NCBI GenBank assembly: GCA_036504595.1
Contig: DASXUX010000106.1
Coordinates: forward strand, 1 to 64,000
Length of the DNA stretch: 64,000 bases
Source: DASXUX01 sp036504595
GTDB taxonomy: Bacteria > Planctomycetota > SZUA-567 > H5-PLA8
Direction: 5' to 3'
Part shown: one piece after another, positions 17,692-25,616 of the stretch
Position numbering within the stretch: position 1 is the first letter of the stretch
Layout: every line of letters starts with the position of its first letter
Notes under the pieces: model-generated
Databases searched by the model: none
What the model was told of the DNA's origin: nothing
What the model saw: only the letters and a program-made list of their open reading frames with translations
Program-made: the position numbers and the translations under genes

Positions 17692-19158
17692 TCACCGTTC
17701 GTTCTCATCGTCATCGTTAGTGAAATAATCGAGCACGAAGCCGAGAGGCGTTCGCACCGACGTGATTTGGAAAATCCAGTGCCGCAGCGAGAATTCCTTC
17801 ACGCTGCGCAGTTCCTTGAAGGTCGGCAGCAGAACAAGCGCGAGCATGCGGAAGCCGGCCGAGAGCACCAGCAGCCAATAGAAGCGCGTGGTGGCGCAAG
17901 CACCAATCGCGCGGGCTGGGAGGATCGGTTCCAGCCACGTGGCGATCATGGCGCCCGTGAAGCCAGCAAAGCCATTGATGATGTTGAAGTACGCCATGCA
18001 GCGCGCGCGCTTGGGCGCTGAGACCGCATCCAGAATGTAGTTCCAGGCGCTCAGGCCGAAGCCCGCCCACGATGCGCCGGTGAGCATGTTGATGAAAACG
18101 AGATAGTAGAAATCGCAGGAGAACAGCCAGAAAAGCGGGCTGATGCCGATCCAGATCGACGTGTATTGCAGCGTCTTCTTGTTGCCGAACCGTTCACTGA
18201 AACGCCCCCAGAACATCATCGTTATGATCGTGGAGAGCGTGCCGGCAACGCTGAGGATCTGCCACTGCCAGGTTTGGTACTTCAGGTCGTACGTCCAATA
18301 CGGCAGGAAATACGGTCCCGACAGATTGGCGCCGAACCCGATGGTTGCCGTAAACAGCACGAAATGAACAAAGTTCGATTCCCGCACGCGACGGATGAAC
18401 TGCCAAAAGGTGAACTGCGTCTCCGCGGTCGCCGTGTAGAGCGGGTCCTGGACGCGCCTGATCTGGACCCACGCATAGCCGCGGGCTGCCACCGACAGCG
18501 CGAACGCCAGCGCGAAAATCCACATCGCCATGCGCATGCGGGAGCCTTCTTGGGCCTGCAGTCCAGCGATATAGAGCGCCCCGCCGACGGCCGATTGCGA
18601 TACGAGCGTCAGGAAGGAGACGTTGTGGCTTGAGCGGGCGAAGTAGCGCTGGCGCAACGTTGAGGGCACCACTTCGCTGATGAGGCTGGTCCAAGGCGGG
18701 TTGGTGAAGTGCCCGGCAACGTAGTACAGAAACGCGGAAGCCAGAAAACAGAGATACAGCAAATTCTCGCGCGCGAAGAGGCTCTTTTCGGCGGCCGGCG
18801 TGGGAATTCCATTAACGAGGCAGTACACGGCCACGAGCGCGAGCGGCACCATCGCCAGCATTTGCACGATAACCGGGATCAGCACCAGGCGCTTGCGGCA
18901 GCCAAAACGGTCCAGCAGATTGGCCGAAAGAGCTTGCGCCAGCGGTCCGATGAGTTGCGGCACGCCGCCGAGGTAACCGAACCAGCGGGCAGGCATCGTC
19001 AACTGCGCGGCGAACAGGCCGAAGGAGCATTCGCCGAGGCCGAACATCAACGCGGAGCCCCACGCCTGGCGGATGCCCGCTTTCATGCTGGGTTCGTCGG
19101 CTTTGCGGACCGAGTCGCTGAGATTCGGAGTGTCTTTCGGAGGAAGAAGGTCTTCCAT
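17692..19158 (-). CDS. major facilitator superfamily transporter
   Basis: 488 residues with about twelve hydrophobic helices. The loop after helix 2 reads NLLDRFGCRKRLVL, a divergent form of the MFS G-x(3)-D-R-x-G-R-K/R signature, and a second GRFSERFGNKKTLQY motif opens the C-terminal half. The GHFTNPPWTSLISEVVP segment in helix 4-5 resembles the group of permeases found next to glycan-use genes. Substrate unknown. The tail ends in an acidic DYFTNDDDENER. Confidence 0.85.
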   Translation of the reverse strand: MEDLLPPKDTPNLSDSVRKADEPSMKAGIRQAWGSALMFGLGECSFGLFAAQLTMPARWFGYLGGVPQLIGPLAQALSANLLDRFGCRKRLVLIPVIVQMLAMVPLALVAVYCLVNGIPTPAAEKSLFARENLLYLCFLASAFLYYVAGHFTNPPWTSLISEVVPSTLRQRYFARSSHNVSFLTLVSQSAVGGALYIAGLQAQEGSRMRMAMWIFALAFALSVAARGYAWVQIRRVQDPLYTATAETQFTFWQFIRRVRESNFVHFVLFTATIGFGANLSGPYFLPYWTYDLKYQTWQWQILSVAGTLSTIITMMFWGRFSERFGNKKTLQYTSIWIGISPLFWLFSCDFYYLVFINMLTGASWAGFGLSAWNYILDAVSAPKRARCMAYFNIINGFAGFTGAMIATWLEPILPARAIGACATTRFYWLLVLSAGFRMLALVLLPTFKELRSVKEFSLRHWIFQITSVRTPLGFVLDYFTNDDDENER

Positions 19159-19274
19159 GCGTGCACAGATCGCCGTGCGATCTAATTCCTCCAGACGGAA
19201 CTCAGCCCCGCAAAGCGGCTGCTCAGCGGGGCCTCTGGACTATTATCTTGATGGGTCCCTCGCGGTAAGCAACA

Positions 19275-19398
19275 GCGTTTTTGGTGAGTGGTACTTGGTG
19301 AGTGGTGAGCGGGACTTGGTGTCTGGTAGTCTGGTGTCTGGTAATTGGAGAACCAGACCACCAGGCTACCAGACTACCAGACTACCAGACCACCAAAC
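19275..19398. repeat. TGGTGTCTGGTAG micro-repeat array with inverted half
   Basis: The left half has tandem GGTACTTGGTGAGTGG and TGGTGTCTGGTAGTC units. The right half is their complement (accagaccaccaggctaccagactaccag). The whole can fold into an approximately 50-bp imperfect stem. It separates the upstream region of the MFS gene from the 3' end of the small membrane protein gene. Related TGGTGACTGG units recur at 17628, 31622 and 32866. Confidence 0.65.
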
Positions 19399-19641
19399 TC
19401 AAAGGCGCCGGTTGATACGCGTGTGCGCATCCGACTCTTCTGGCTTTTGCACGGAGCGCTGGCGATCGCCCTGCGGCACCTCCGGCGGGGGCTCTTCGTA
19501 GCTGCGCCGCACTAGCCACAACCCCGCAGCCGAGATTGCGAGCCCCAGCGGGCCATAGAGCAGATCCAGCCCCGAAACAAGCGCCACGACAATTCCAGCG
19601 ATGATCAGCAGCAGTCCGAGCAGCGGCAGGAGCATGTGCAT
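19399..19641 (-). CDS. small two-helix membrane protein
   Basis: 80 residues: MHMLLPLLGLLLIIAGIVV forms a first helix, a second is around LGLAISAAGLWLV, then a charged cytoplasmic-looking tail. A GAGAGGAG box lies five bases before the ATG, which begins 12 bases after the stop of the O-antigen-ligase-like gene, so the two are very likely co-transcribed. No family recognised. Confidence 0.65.
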   Translation of the reverse strand: MHMLLPLLGLLLIIAGIVVALVSGLDLLYGPLGLAISAAGLWLVRRSYEEPPPEVPQGDRQRSVQKPEESDAHTRINRRL

Positions 19642-19653
19642 GGGTGCTCCTCT

Positions 19654-21096
19654 CTACCGCGAACCAGCCGTCTCGGTTTCGACCTGCGGACGGCTGGCAA
19701 CACTGTTGCCGCACGTTCCACTCGCCCAGCGCGCGACGCAGAAGGCCAGCGCCAGCATGAACGCAAACGTGCCGCGCACGCCCGGCAACATCGGGTTCCC
19801 CAACGCCGCAAGCACCACGGCTCCGCAGCCGGAACCCAAAGCAGCGAGCGCCAGCATGGCGCTCACGCGAGCGGCCGGGCTGGCGCTTGCTTCGAGCTTC
19901 GCGAAACTCAGATGCGCGCCGAAAATCCACGCACCGAAGACAAACAGCAGCGCTAGCAAGCCGGGCAAGCCCAGCTCCACGGCGGTCGTCTCCAGCAGCG
20001 AGAAACTGAAGCGTTCGTCGGATTCCATATCGTAAGCGGCTTCGTCATCGGTGCGGCGGCCGGGCTTCGGATAAGCGGTCGTGTGATAGAATCTGTTGAC
20101 GCGTTCCTGATAGCGCCCTACGCCCACGCCTTTCAGCCACGTCGGCGGGCTTTGCTCGTCGCGCGGATTGCTCGGACACGAAAGCAAATCCAGTGCGGCC
20201 TGGTAGCGCCGCAGGCGCGCCGTAGGTTTCCGGTTGCCATCTTGATCGTCGGCGAAAAGAGCCGATCCGCGGGCGATGACCTTCATGTTTTCACGTGGCA
20301 ACCGCGGCAGAACCACGCAGATCAAACCGAGCAGCACGGCCAGCATCGTCAGCGCCGTCAGCCAGCGCCGCGCCGCCGCACACGCGCACGCTACGGCGAG
20401 AATTCCCGCGCACGCGCCCCACAGGCCGCTGGCGGCTAGCGTCACGCAGAGGGCCAGAACCGCGACCACGCCGGAGGCCCAGCGGACGATCGCGTTTGCA
20501 TCCCAGAAGGCGACTGCAGCCGCGGCCGGCACGAGCAGCGCCACTTGAGCGCCGAACGCGGCGCGGTAGCCATACCAACCGGCGACCCGCACGGCGGTCG
20601 CGCCGCCTAGATCCTGCGTCTGGTTATCCGGATCGAACGGAATGCCTTGCGGCCCGGCATACTGTTTCAGCGCCAGGAGCACGCACGCGCCGAAGCTGGC
20701 GAGCAGGATGAGCGTGAGACGGCGGTACTCCGCTGCGTCCGCCGCGATATTTTCAAACACCCAGACCGCGAGCGTGCCGAAAAGCACGATGCTGAGCGCT
20801 GCTTTGGGCAGAATCGAACCTTCTCCGCCTGTGAGAACCGGCGAGAGCAGCGCCAGGCCGGCCCAGAACAGTGTCGCGGCCGGCGGAATCTTGAGACGCG
20901 CCCACGGCTTCTTCATGGCAAGATCAACGCCCAGCAGCACGAGTAGGAGCGGCAGAAGAAAATCCAGCGGCGAGTAATACTGCGGACCCTTTGCGTGCAA
21001 CAAACTTTCGAAATTGTAGACCAGTGGCATCAACGCGACGGTCGCGTACGCGAGGTACCGTCGCCACAACGGAGGATTTGAGTGAGTCTCGTCCAT
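19654..21096 (-). CDS. O-antigen ligase / polymerase-like (Wzy_C) membrane protein
   Basis: 480 residues, about eleven membrane helices with one large extracytoplasmic loop (about residues 270-355), the layout of O-antigen ligases (WaaL) and Wzy polymerases. The loop contains KGVGVGRYQERVNRFYHTT and an Arg/His-rich part, as in the Wzy_C family, and is followed by LLETTAVELGLPGLLALLF, the usual family end motif. No glycosyltransferase cluster surrounds it, so the acceptor (lipid A core, protein or exopolysaccharide) is unknown. Confidence 0.8.
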   Translation of the reverse strand: MDETHSNPPLWRRYLAYATVALMPLVYNFESLLHAKGPQYYSPLDFLLPLLLVLLGVDLAMKKPWARLKIPPAATLFWAGLALLSPVLTGGEGSILPKAALSIVLFGTLAVWVFENIAADAAEYRRLTLILLASFGACVLLALKQYAGPQGIPFDPDNQTQDLGGATAVRVAGWYGYRAAFGAQVALLVPAAAAVAFWDANAIVRWASGVVAVLALCVTLAASGLWGACAGILAVACACAAARRWLTALTMLAVLLGLICVVLPRLPRENMKVIARGSALFADDQDGNRKPTARLRRYQAALDLLSCPSNPRDEQSPPTWLKGVGVGRYQERVNRFYHTTAYPKPGRRTDDEAAYDMESDERFSFSLLETTAVELGLPGLLALLFVFGAWIFGAHLSFAKLEASASPAARVSAMLALAALGSGCGAVVLAALGNPMLPGVRGTFAFMLALAFCVARWASGTCGNSVASRPQVETETAGSR

Positions 21097-21159
21097 GCGC
21101 TCACCTTACCAACAGCTTAGTGCAAAAGAAAGTCTCGGGGAAAATCCGGGCCGAAACTT

Positions 21160-21302
21160 CTCACCGCAGAGGACGCGGAGGACGCGGAGGAACGAAAAGG
21201 TTCAGGCTTCAGAAGCTAGGGAACGCTTTACTTCACCCCGGGCTCTGAACCCTGAATCCTCTATCCTGCTGTCCTCCGCGCCCTCTGCGTCCTCCGCGGT
21301 TA
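21160..21302. repeat. GAGGACGCG tandem repeat with inverted partner
   Basis: Left arm accgcagaggacgcggagga (direct 9-mer units) and right arm tcctccgcgccctctgcgtcctccgcggt are complementary and enclose about 90 bases. A further single arm lies at 22955-22984. I recall this GAGGACGCGGAGG family from spacers of many environmental bacterial genomes. It is not coding. Confidence 0.7.
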
Positions 21303-21306
21303 GCCG

Positions 21307-22095
21307 TTACTCGCAGCCGCAACCCTTGCGTTCGACCTCAAAGCCGGCGGGCACACGGATTTCAGGCGCTGGCTTACTGGCGTAGCGTGGGCCGGTGTTG
21401 ATGCCGGGAACGGCTTCGATTTCAGGACGATGCAGATCAACGATGACCGTTTCGCCAGTGGGAACAAAGGCTTCGTGTCCCGGGTTGAGGTACGAGAAAA
21501 CCTGCGCAACGCCGGGCATGCGGGCCGCGATGTCGTCGGCGCGCGACTTCAGGCTCTCGTCCGGCAGATTGCCGTGCAGCACGATCAGACCATCGTAGGT
21601 GTCAACGTTGATCGCGAAGACCCAGGGACCGGTCGCGTCGTCGGCCGCGAGCGCCACTTTCACGCGCCGCGCCAGCGGGTCGGCTCCCGGCGGGATCAGT
21701 CCGATCGGCGGCATGTCGCGAGTGATCGGCAGCGGCGTATTGGAATCACTGACGCGGACGCGGTCGGACATGCGCCCGATTCGCACCGGATCGTCGATGC
21801 TCGGATCGTCCGATTCGAGATAGCTGAAGACGCGGCCTACGCCCAGCATCGCCCGCACTTTGTTCGCGACCATCAAGCGCTGCTGCGGCGTGCGGACCCA
21901 GCCGTGCAGAATGGCCAGATCCTTGTACGTGTCCACCGTGAGCAGCAGGTCGCGCGTGTCGGCGTCCGTTCGCAACTGCGCCTGGATGCGTTCGCCGAGT
22001 TTCGTGTCGGCAGCCGTGGAGGTGAGCCACTGCTGGCTTGCCCAGCAGTGCCCGCCCAGCAACAGTGCACTGCAAAGAATAAACGATGTTCGCAT
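21307..22095 (-). CDS. secreted BON-domain protein with C-terminal Cys-Gly-Cys tail
   Basis: 262 residues from the ATG at 22095, which is preferred because an AGGA lies 8 bases upstream and it gives a clean signal peptide (MRTSFILCSALLLGGHCWA). Two BON-like alpha/beta modules follow: TKLGERIQAQLRTDADTRDLL...ILHGWV and RVKVALAADDATGPW...VLHGNL. BON domains usually bind phospholipid surfaces or stabilise the envelope. The protein ends KGCGCE. It sits 14 bases after a paralogue with a similar tail, so they form an operon. Confidence 0.78.
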   Translation of the reverse strand: MRTSFILCSALLLGGHCWASQQWLTSTAADTKLGERIQAQLRTDADTRDLLLTVDTYKDLAILHGWVRTPQQRLMVANKVRAMLGVGRVFSYLESDDPSIDDPVRIGRMSDRVRVSDSNTPLPITRDMPPIGLIPPGADPLARRVKVALAADDATGPWVFAINVDTYDGLIVLHGNLPDESLKSRADDIAARMPGVAQVFSYLNPGHEAFVPTGETVIVDLHRPEIEAVPGINTGPRYASKPAPEIRVPAGFEVERKGCGCE

Positions 22096-22109
22096 AAGCG
22101 TAGTCCTCG

Positions 22110-22850
22110 CTATTCGCCGCAACCGCAGTCTTCTTGCACCGCCGTCGGAATGGGCGCGGGTTCCTCGGTGTTGGGCGCCGGCTGCACCAGATCGCGCGTC
22201 ATCACTGGCGCAGGAACGGTCTCGGCCATAAACGCCGATACGGTCGGCGTTACGCCGACATAGTTGAGCACCGCCTCCACGCCTGGCGTGTGCGCGGCAA
22301 TGTCTTTGGCCTGCGGAACCAGCGCCGCGTCGTCAACGGTGCCATGCAGGATGATCAGGCCCTGATAACCGTCGACCTGAAATTCGAAGCGACTGAGAGC
22401 CGCAGCCGCAGACAGCCGCTGTTCAACGCGGCCGACCAGATTGAACGTGGAATCCATCGGCCCGCGGTCGGCGAAGCGCCGGAAATCCTGGTACGTGACC
22501 GCGACGTTTTGCGGAGCGTTGACGTTGCTCTCCTGCGGAGAGTTCATGTAATTATATACGAGGCGCACGCCGGACTCGCGGCGCAGCCGGTCGTTGATCA
22601 CGTTGATCATGTCCTCGTTGGGCGCCGAACCATGCACGATGGCGAGCCCGCGATATAAGTCAACTTTGATGTTCGCGCCCTTAAAGAGCGGATCAGTGCG
22701 AAGATCGCGTTCGATTCTTTCCGATGTCGCCGGTGCTTCGTTCGTATTGGCATTGCCCGGCGCTGTTTCTTGAAGCTGCTGCGCGCCGGCGGCCGCCATC
22801 AGCGCTCCTGCCGCCAGCAGCACGAGCGTTCGAATTCCGTTGATGTCCAT
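22110..22850 (-). CDS. secreted BON-domain protein, paralogue, with Cys-Gly-Cys tail
   Basis: 246 residues, signal peptide MDINGIRTLVLLAAGALMAAAGA. Two BON modules: SERIERDLRTDPLFKGAN...IVHGSAP and NLVGRVEQRLSAAAALSRF...ILHGTV. A proline-rich linker leads to the end DCGCGE. The neighbouring downstream gene is a diverged copy with the same design, which points to a local duplication with retention of the C-terminal cysteine pair. Probably periplasmic. Function unknown beyond the family's envelope association. Confidence 0.8.
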   Translation of the reverse strand: MDINGIRTLVLLAAGALMAAAGAQQLQETAPGNANTNEAPATSERIERDLRTDPLFKGANIKVDLYRGLAIVHGSAPNEDMINVINDRLRRESGVRLVYNYMNSPQESNVNAPQNVAVTYQDFRRFADRGPMDSTFNLVGRVEQRLSAAAALSRFEFQVDGYQGLIILHGTVDDAALVPQAKDIAAHTPGVEAVLNYVGVTPTVSAFMAETVPAPVMTRDLVQPAPNTEEPAPIPTAVQEDCGCGE

Positions 22851-22954
22851 CGCTGCCGTCTCCTGTTACCCAGCCGGGTTTTCACACCGGCACGACGACA
22901 TAGCTGCGAATGCAGGACCAACGCTTCAACCGAATACGCGCGATATGAAGAGCA

Positions 22955-22984
22955 CACCGCAGAGGACGCGGAGGAGGCAGAGGG
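22955..22984. repeat. single GAGGACGCG repeat arm
   Basis: accgcagaggacgcggaggaggcagagg, the same unit as the left arm of the 21160-21302 element, placed between the BON operon and the DUF255 gene, without a nearby inverted partner. Confidence 0.6.
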
Positions 22985-23001
22985 GTTTAAGGTGTTGGCT
23001 C

Positions 23002-24939
23002 TCACTTTGGATTCTGTTTAGGCAGTTGCTCCGGGTGAAGCAGCAGTTGCGCCGACACGAGCGTTGCCGCATGTGGGCCGAAGGATTCGATCACTGAGCC
23101 GAAGGCGGCCAGAATACGCTCAGCGGGTTCGCGGAATTCAGCGCCCTTGGTCGAGGGGTCCAGAGTCGCGCACGCCAAGGCAGCCAGTCCGTTTCCTGAA
23201 GGTTCGGCGGTATCCTGGCTGAGCTTCAGGTTCCACGATAGGCCCGCCAGTTCGGGCTTTCCGCAACGATCGAAGCAGCCGCCGGCCTGCTGGTCCCAGA
23301 AGTTGCTGAACACGCGCCGCAGGCTGGCCTCCGCCGCATCCCGGAATTCCTTCTGCTGCGTGGCCTGAAAGGCGATCGCGCAAGCGTACGCGAGGGCCGC
23401 TTCGTCTTGTTGCAGGAAGACTGGCGGCTGCGCGGCTTCCGGGCCCAGCACGTGAGCGATGCCGGTCATTCCGGTCGCGTTCTTCACAAGGGTTTTCTCG
23501 AGCAGCATGCGGAGAGCTTTGCTGCCGCGATCGGTCAGGTCGGAGCGGTTGAAGGCGCGCCCTGCCGTCATCAGCGCAGCCGACATGAGCGCGTTGGAAT
23601 CGACGTAAACGCTGCGGTCGATCGCAGGCGCTTTCCGTGCCGTTCGCGCGGCCGCCAGAGCCGTGCGAATGCCTTGCAGTCGGCGCGTGGCTTTGTCCGG
23701 CGTCATTCCGCAGCGTTGTGCGGCCTGCTCGATCGGCAGCGCATCAAACAAAACGTTGCGATACGGCGCGGTAAGAGGCAGGTCGCCGAGTTCCCCGATG
23801 TCGTAGACCACTTTCGCCAGCCGGCAGTCCTCGTCATCCCGCAGCACGGATTCGACTTCTCTGACGGTCCACGTGCAGAAATGGCCGTCGTCCAGATCGC
23901 TGTTTCCGCCCGCCTGGGACCCGAAGAACAACCCATCGCCGGCGTCCATCGTTCCCATCCAGAACGCCAGCGTCTCTTCGGCCGCGCGGCGGTAACGCTC
24001 CTCTTGGGTCAGCGACCATGCCTGCGCGAGCACACCGATCATCTCAGCGTTTGTGCCGAGCACTTTTTCAAAGCGCGGCACGCGCCAAAGTCCATCGGTG
24101 CTGCAACGGTAGAAGCCGCCTTCGAGCGGGTCGTAGATTCCGCCGCGCAGCATGGCGTCGAGCACCGCCGTCGCGGACTCCAGACTGCGTTTGTCCCGCG
24201 TGCGCGCGTAATGCTCGAGCGACAACGCCAAGGCGCGCGGGGCGGGAAAAAGGCCGGCGTGCGCGGGCGCCGCGCCTGATTGCAGCCGCAGCATCTCGTT
24301 CAGCCGCGGCAGAACCCGTTGGAGCAGATCCCCTGGCACATCGCCGCTCGTCGTTTCTTTTTCGCGCGCTTTGCAGATGGCGGCATCGAGCTGTCCGGCC
24401 TGCTCGACCAGGTCGCTGCGGTTCTCACGCCACGCTGCCGAAAGCCGCTGAAGTGTGCTCTTAAGCCCCTGCCGTTGCGTCAGCGGGTCTTCTTCGGCCG
24501 ACAGAAACGTGCCGGCGAAGAACACGCGGCCTTCGGGCGTGAGCACCGCGCAGAGCGGCAGGCCGCGGCTGGACTGGAGCGCCTGCAAAGCCTGCTGCAA
24601 TCGGATTTCAATATCGGGCCGGTGGTCGCGATCAAGACGGACGGCGACATAATCTTCATTGATGCGGGTGGCGACAACCTCATCGCTGAACGTGGTCCGT
24701 TCCATTGCGCGTCCGCGCGGACAGCAGTTGCAGGTGACGAATAGAAAAATCGGCTTGGATTGGCGCTGCGCCTCAGCCAAAGCTTCCGCTCCGAACGTCC
24801 GCCAGCGGATCACGCCGCTGTCGTGCAGCAGCGCCGGATCGGCCAGCGTGGGCGCGAAGGGCTCGGCCTTCTGCCCAGGCAGAGTCCCAGCGTGAATCGC
24901 GAACGTGACGCATACTACCGAAAGCACGATCTTGCACAT
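23002..24939 (-). CDS. secreted DUF255 thioredoxin-fold protein (YyaL / SSP411-like)
   Basis: 645 residues. An N-terminal signal peptide is followed by a DUF255 thioredoxin-like domain with a Cys pair in FVTCNCCPRG (Cys70 and Cys73, in place of the usual CHWC) and RINEDYVAVRLDRDHRPDIE. The remainder is an alpha/alpha toroid (six-hairpin-like) as in the YyaL family, for example DPLEGGFYRCSTDGLWRVPRFEKVL. Most relatives lack a signal peptide, so a periplasmic copy is slightly unusual. The last region overlaps no repeat. Role unproven; the family is linked to redox or sugar-modifying functions. Confidence 0.82.
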   Translation of the reverse strand: MCKIVLSVVCVTFAIHAGTLPGQKAEPFAPTLADPALLHDSGVIRWRTFGAEALAEAQRQSKPIFLFVTCNCCPRGRAMERTTFSDEVVATRINEDYVAVRLDRDHRPDIEIRLQQALQALQSSRGLPLCAVLTPEGRVFFAGTFLSAEEDPLTQRQGLKSTLQRLSAAWRENRSDLVEQAGQLDAAICKAREKETTSGDVPGDLLQRVLPRLNEMLRLQSGAAPAHAGLFPAPRALALSLEHYARTRDKRSLESATAVLDAMLRGGIYDPLEGGFYRCSTDGLWRVPRFEKVLGTNAEMIGVLAQAWSLTQEERYRRAAEETLAFWMGTMDAGDGLFFGSQAGGNSDLDDGHFCTWTVREVESVLRDDEDCRLAKVVYDIGELGDLPLTAPYRNVLFDALPIEQAAQRCGMTPDKATRRLQGIRTALAAARTARKAPAIDRSVYVDSNALMSAALMTAGRAFNRSDLTDRGSKALRMLLEKTLVKNATGMTGIAHVLGPEAAQPPVFLQQDEAALAYACAIAFQATQQKEFRDAAEASLRRVFSNFWDQQAGGCFDRCGKPELAGLSWNLKLSQDTAEPSGNGLAALACATLDPSTKGAEFREPAERILAAFGSVIESFGPHAATLVSAQLLLHPEQLPKQNPK

Positions 24940-24990
24940 GGGCCGCTAGTTTCTTTCCCACAGCGGAGAATGCAAAGCGAAAACGAGTCG

Positions 24991-25363
24991 GGTGCCACGC
25001 TTGTGTTCGCGCCTTGGCGCGGACTCAAGCCGTTCCCTTCCGTCTTGCGGACCTCTCACCCACCTCTCCGCCCTGTAAAATAATGCACATGTGGTGGTGG
25101 CACGTTTGTGTTCGCGCGTCCCTTTGCGCGAACTCAAGCGTGCCTTCCCAGCACTGTCTCCTGTCCAAGAGTGCACATGTGGCGATTCCTCTCCCTTTCC
25201 TCACCGTCCATACCGTCCACCTCGTCCATGCCACGCTGCCTGAACGCTTTCCCTGTCCAAAACTGCACCTGTGCGTTGTACCGCAGGCATCCTCGCCTGC
25301 CCTCCGTCTCGTCGTGCGGGCGTCTCGCCCGCTTCCCCGCTCTGTAGAAAAGTGCACTTGTGC
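24991..25363. repeat. array of four 22-bp linkers separating unrelated palindromic micro-repeats
   Basis: The 22-bp linker has consensus CTGTnnAAnA, any base, then TGCACnTGTG. Copies start at 25073, 25161, 25253 and 25342, so the spacing is 88, 92 and 89, with no length change inside the linker. The intervening segments differ: the first two (24991-25036 and 25099-25143) are hairpins of the GGCACGnnTGTGTTCGCGC family seen at 5798; the third holds tandem CGTCCATAC-type units; the fourth holds gcaggcatcctcgcctgc and gcgggcgtctcgcccgc palindromes. Not a CRISPR: linkers are imperfect and segments are themselves repeat families. Confidence 0.75.
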
Positions 25364-25453
25364 ATAACCCTAATCCATCGATCGTCAAAGAACGCTTCAG
25401 TACCGAAAGAGTATCTCACCATACCCACAATAACTATGACGATCCAATCGCCA

Positions 25454-25498
25454 AAATGTTGTAAATATTTTCGTATTTATTTTAGCTAATTAATTGTA
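25454..25498 (+). promoter_or_regulatory. AT-rich promoter region of the RND efflux operon
   Basis: A 45-base AT-rich island in GC-rich DNA, containing ttgtaaatattttcg and attttagctaattaattg, about 120 bases before the adaptor gene. TTGTAA could be a -35 with a weak -10 17 bases later. The composition contrast, not the match, is the evidence. Confidence 0.35.
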
Positions 25499-25616
25499 GG
25501 TCTGCGGTCCTCCACAGGTTTCCCTATCTCCCACGTTTGGATCACCGTTTGCAACTATCGCCACGCGCGAAAACGACGGCCGTTTCGCCCAGAACGTGGC
25601 CGCGCGAGTCGACAAT

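Larger units (their letters stand above)
24940..25616. other. long spacer between DUF255 gene and RND operon
   Basis: This 677-base divergent spacer holds the linker array (24991-25363), then about 90 bases of unremarkable sequence, then an AT-rich patch (25454-25498). Several short open frames cross it in both directions, but they run through the hairpins, change frame at each repeat and have no ribosome binding site, so I call none of them. Confidence 0.6.

Noticed and set aside
24991..25363. CRISPR array
   Set aside because: Repeated units are imperfect, spacing varies from 88 to 92, spacers are about 66-70 bases and are themselves hairpin or tandem repeat families, and no cas gene is in the window.
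24946..25489. Several 60-117 codon frames in the 25-kb spacer
   Set aside because: They cross the hairpins on both strands, change frame with every repeat, lack ribosome binding sites and resemble no protein.
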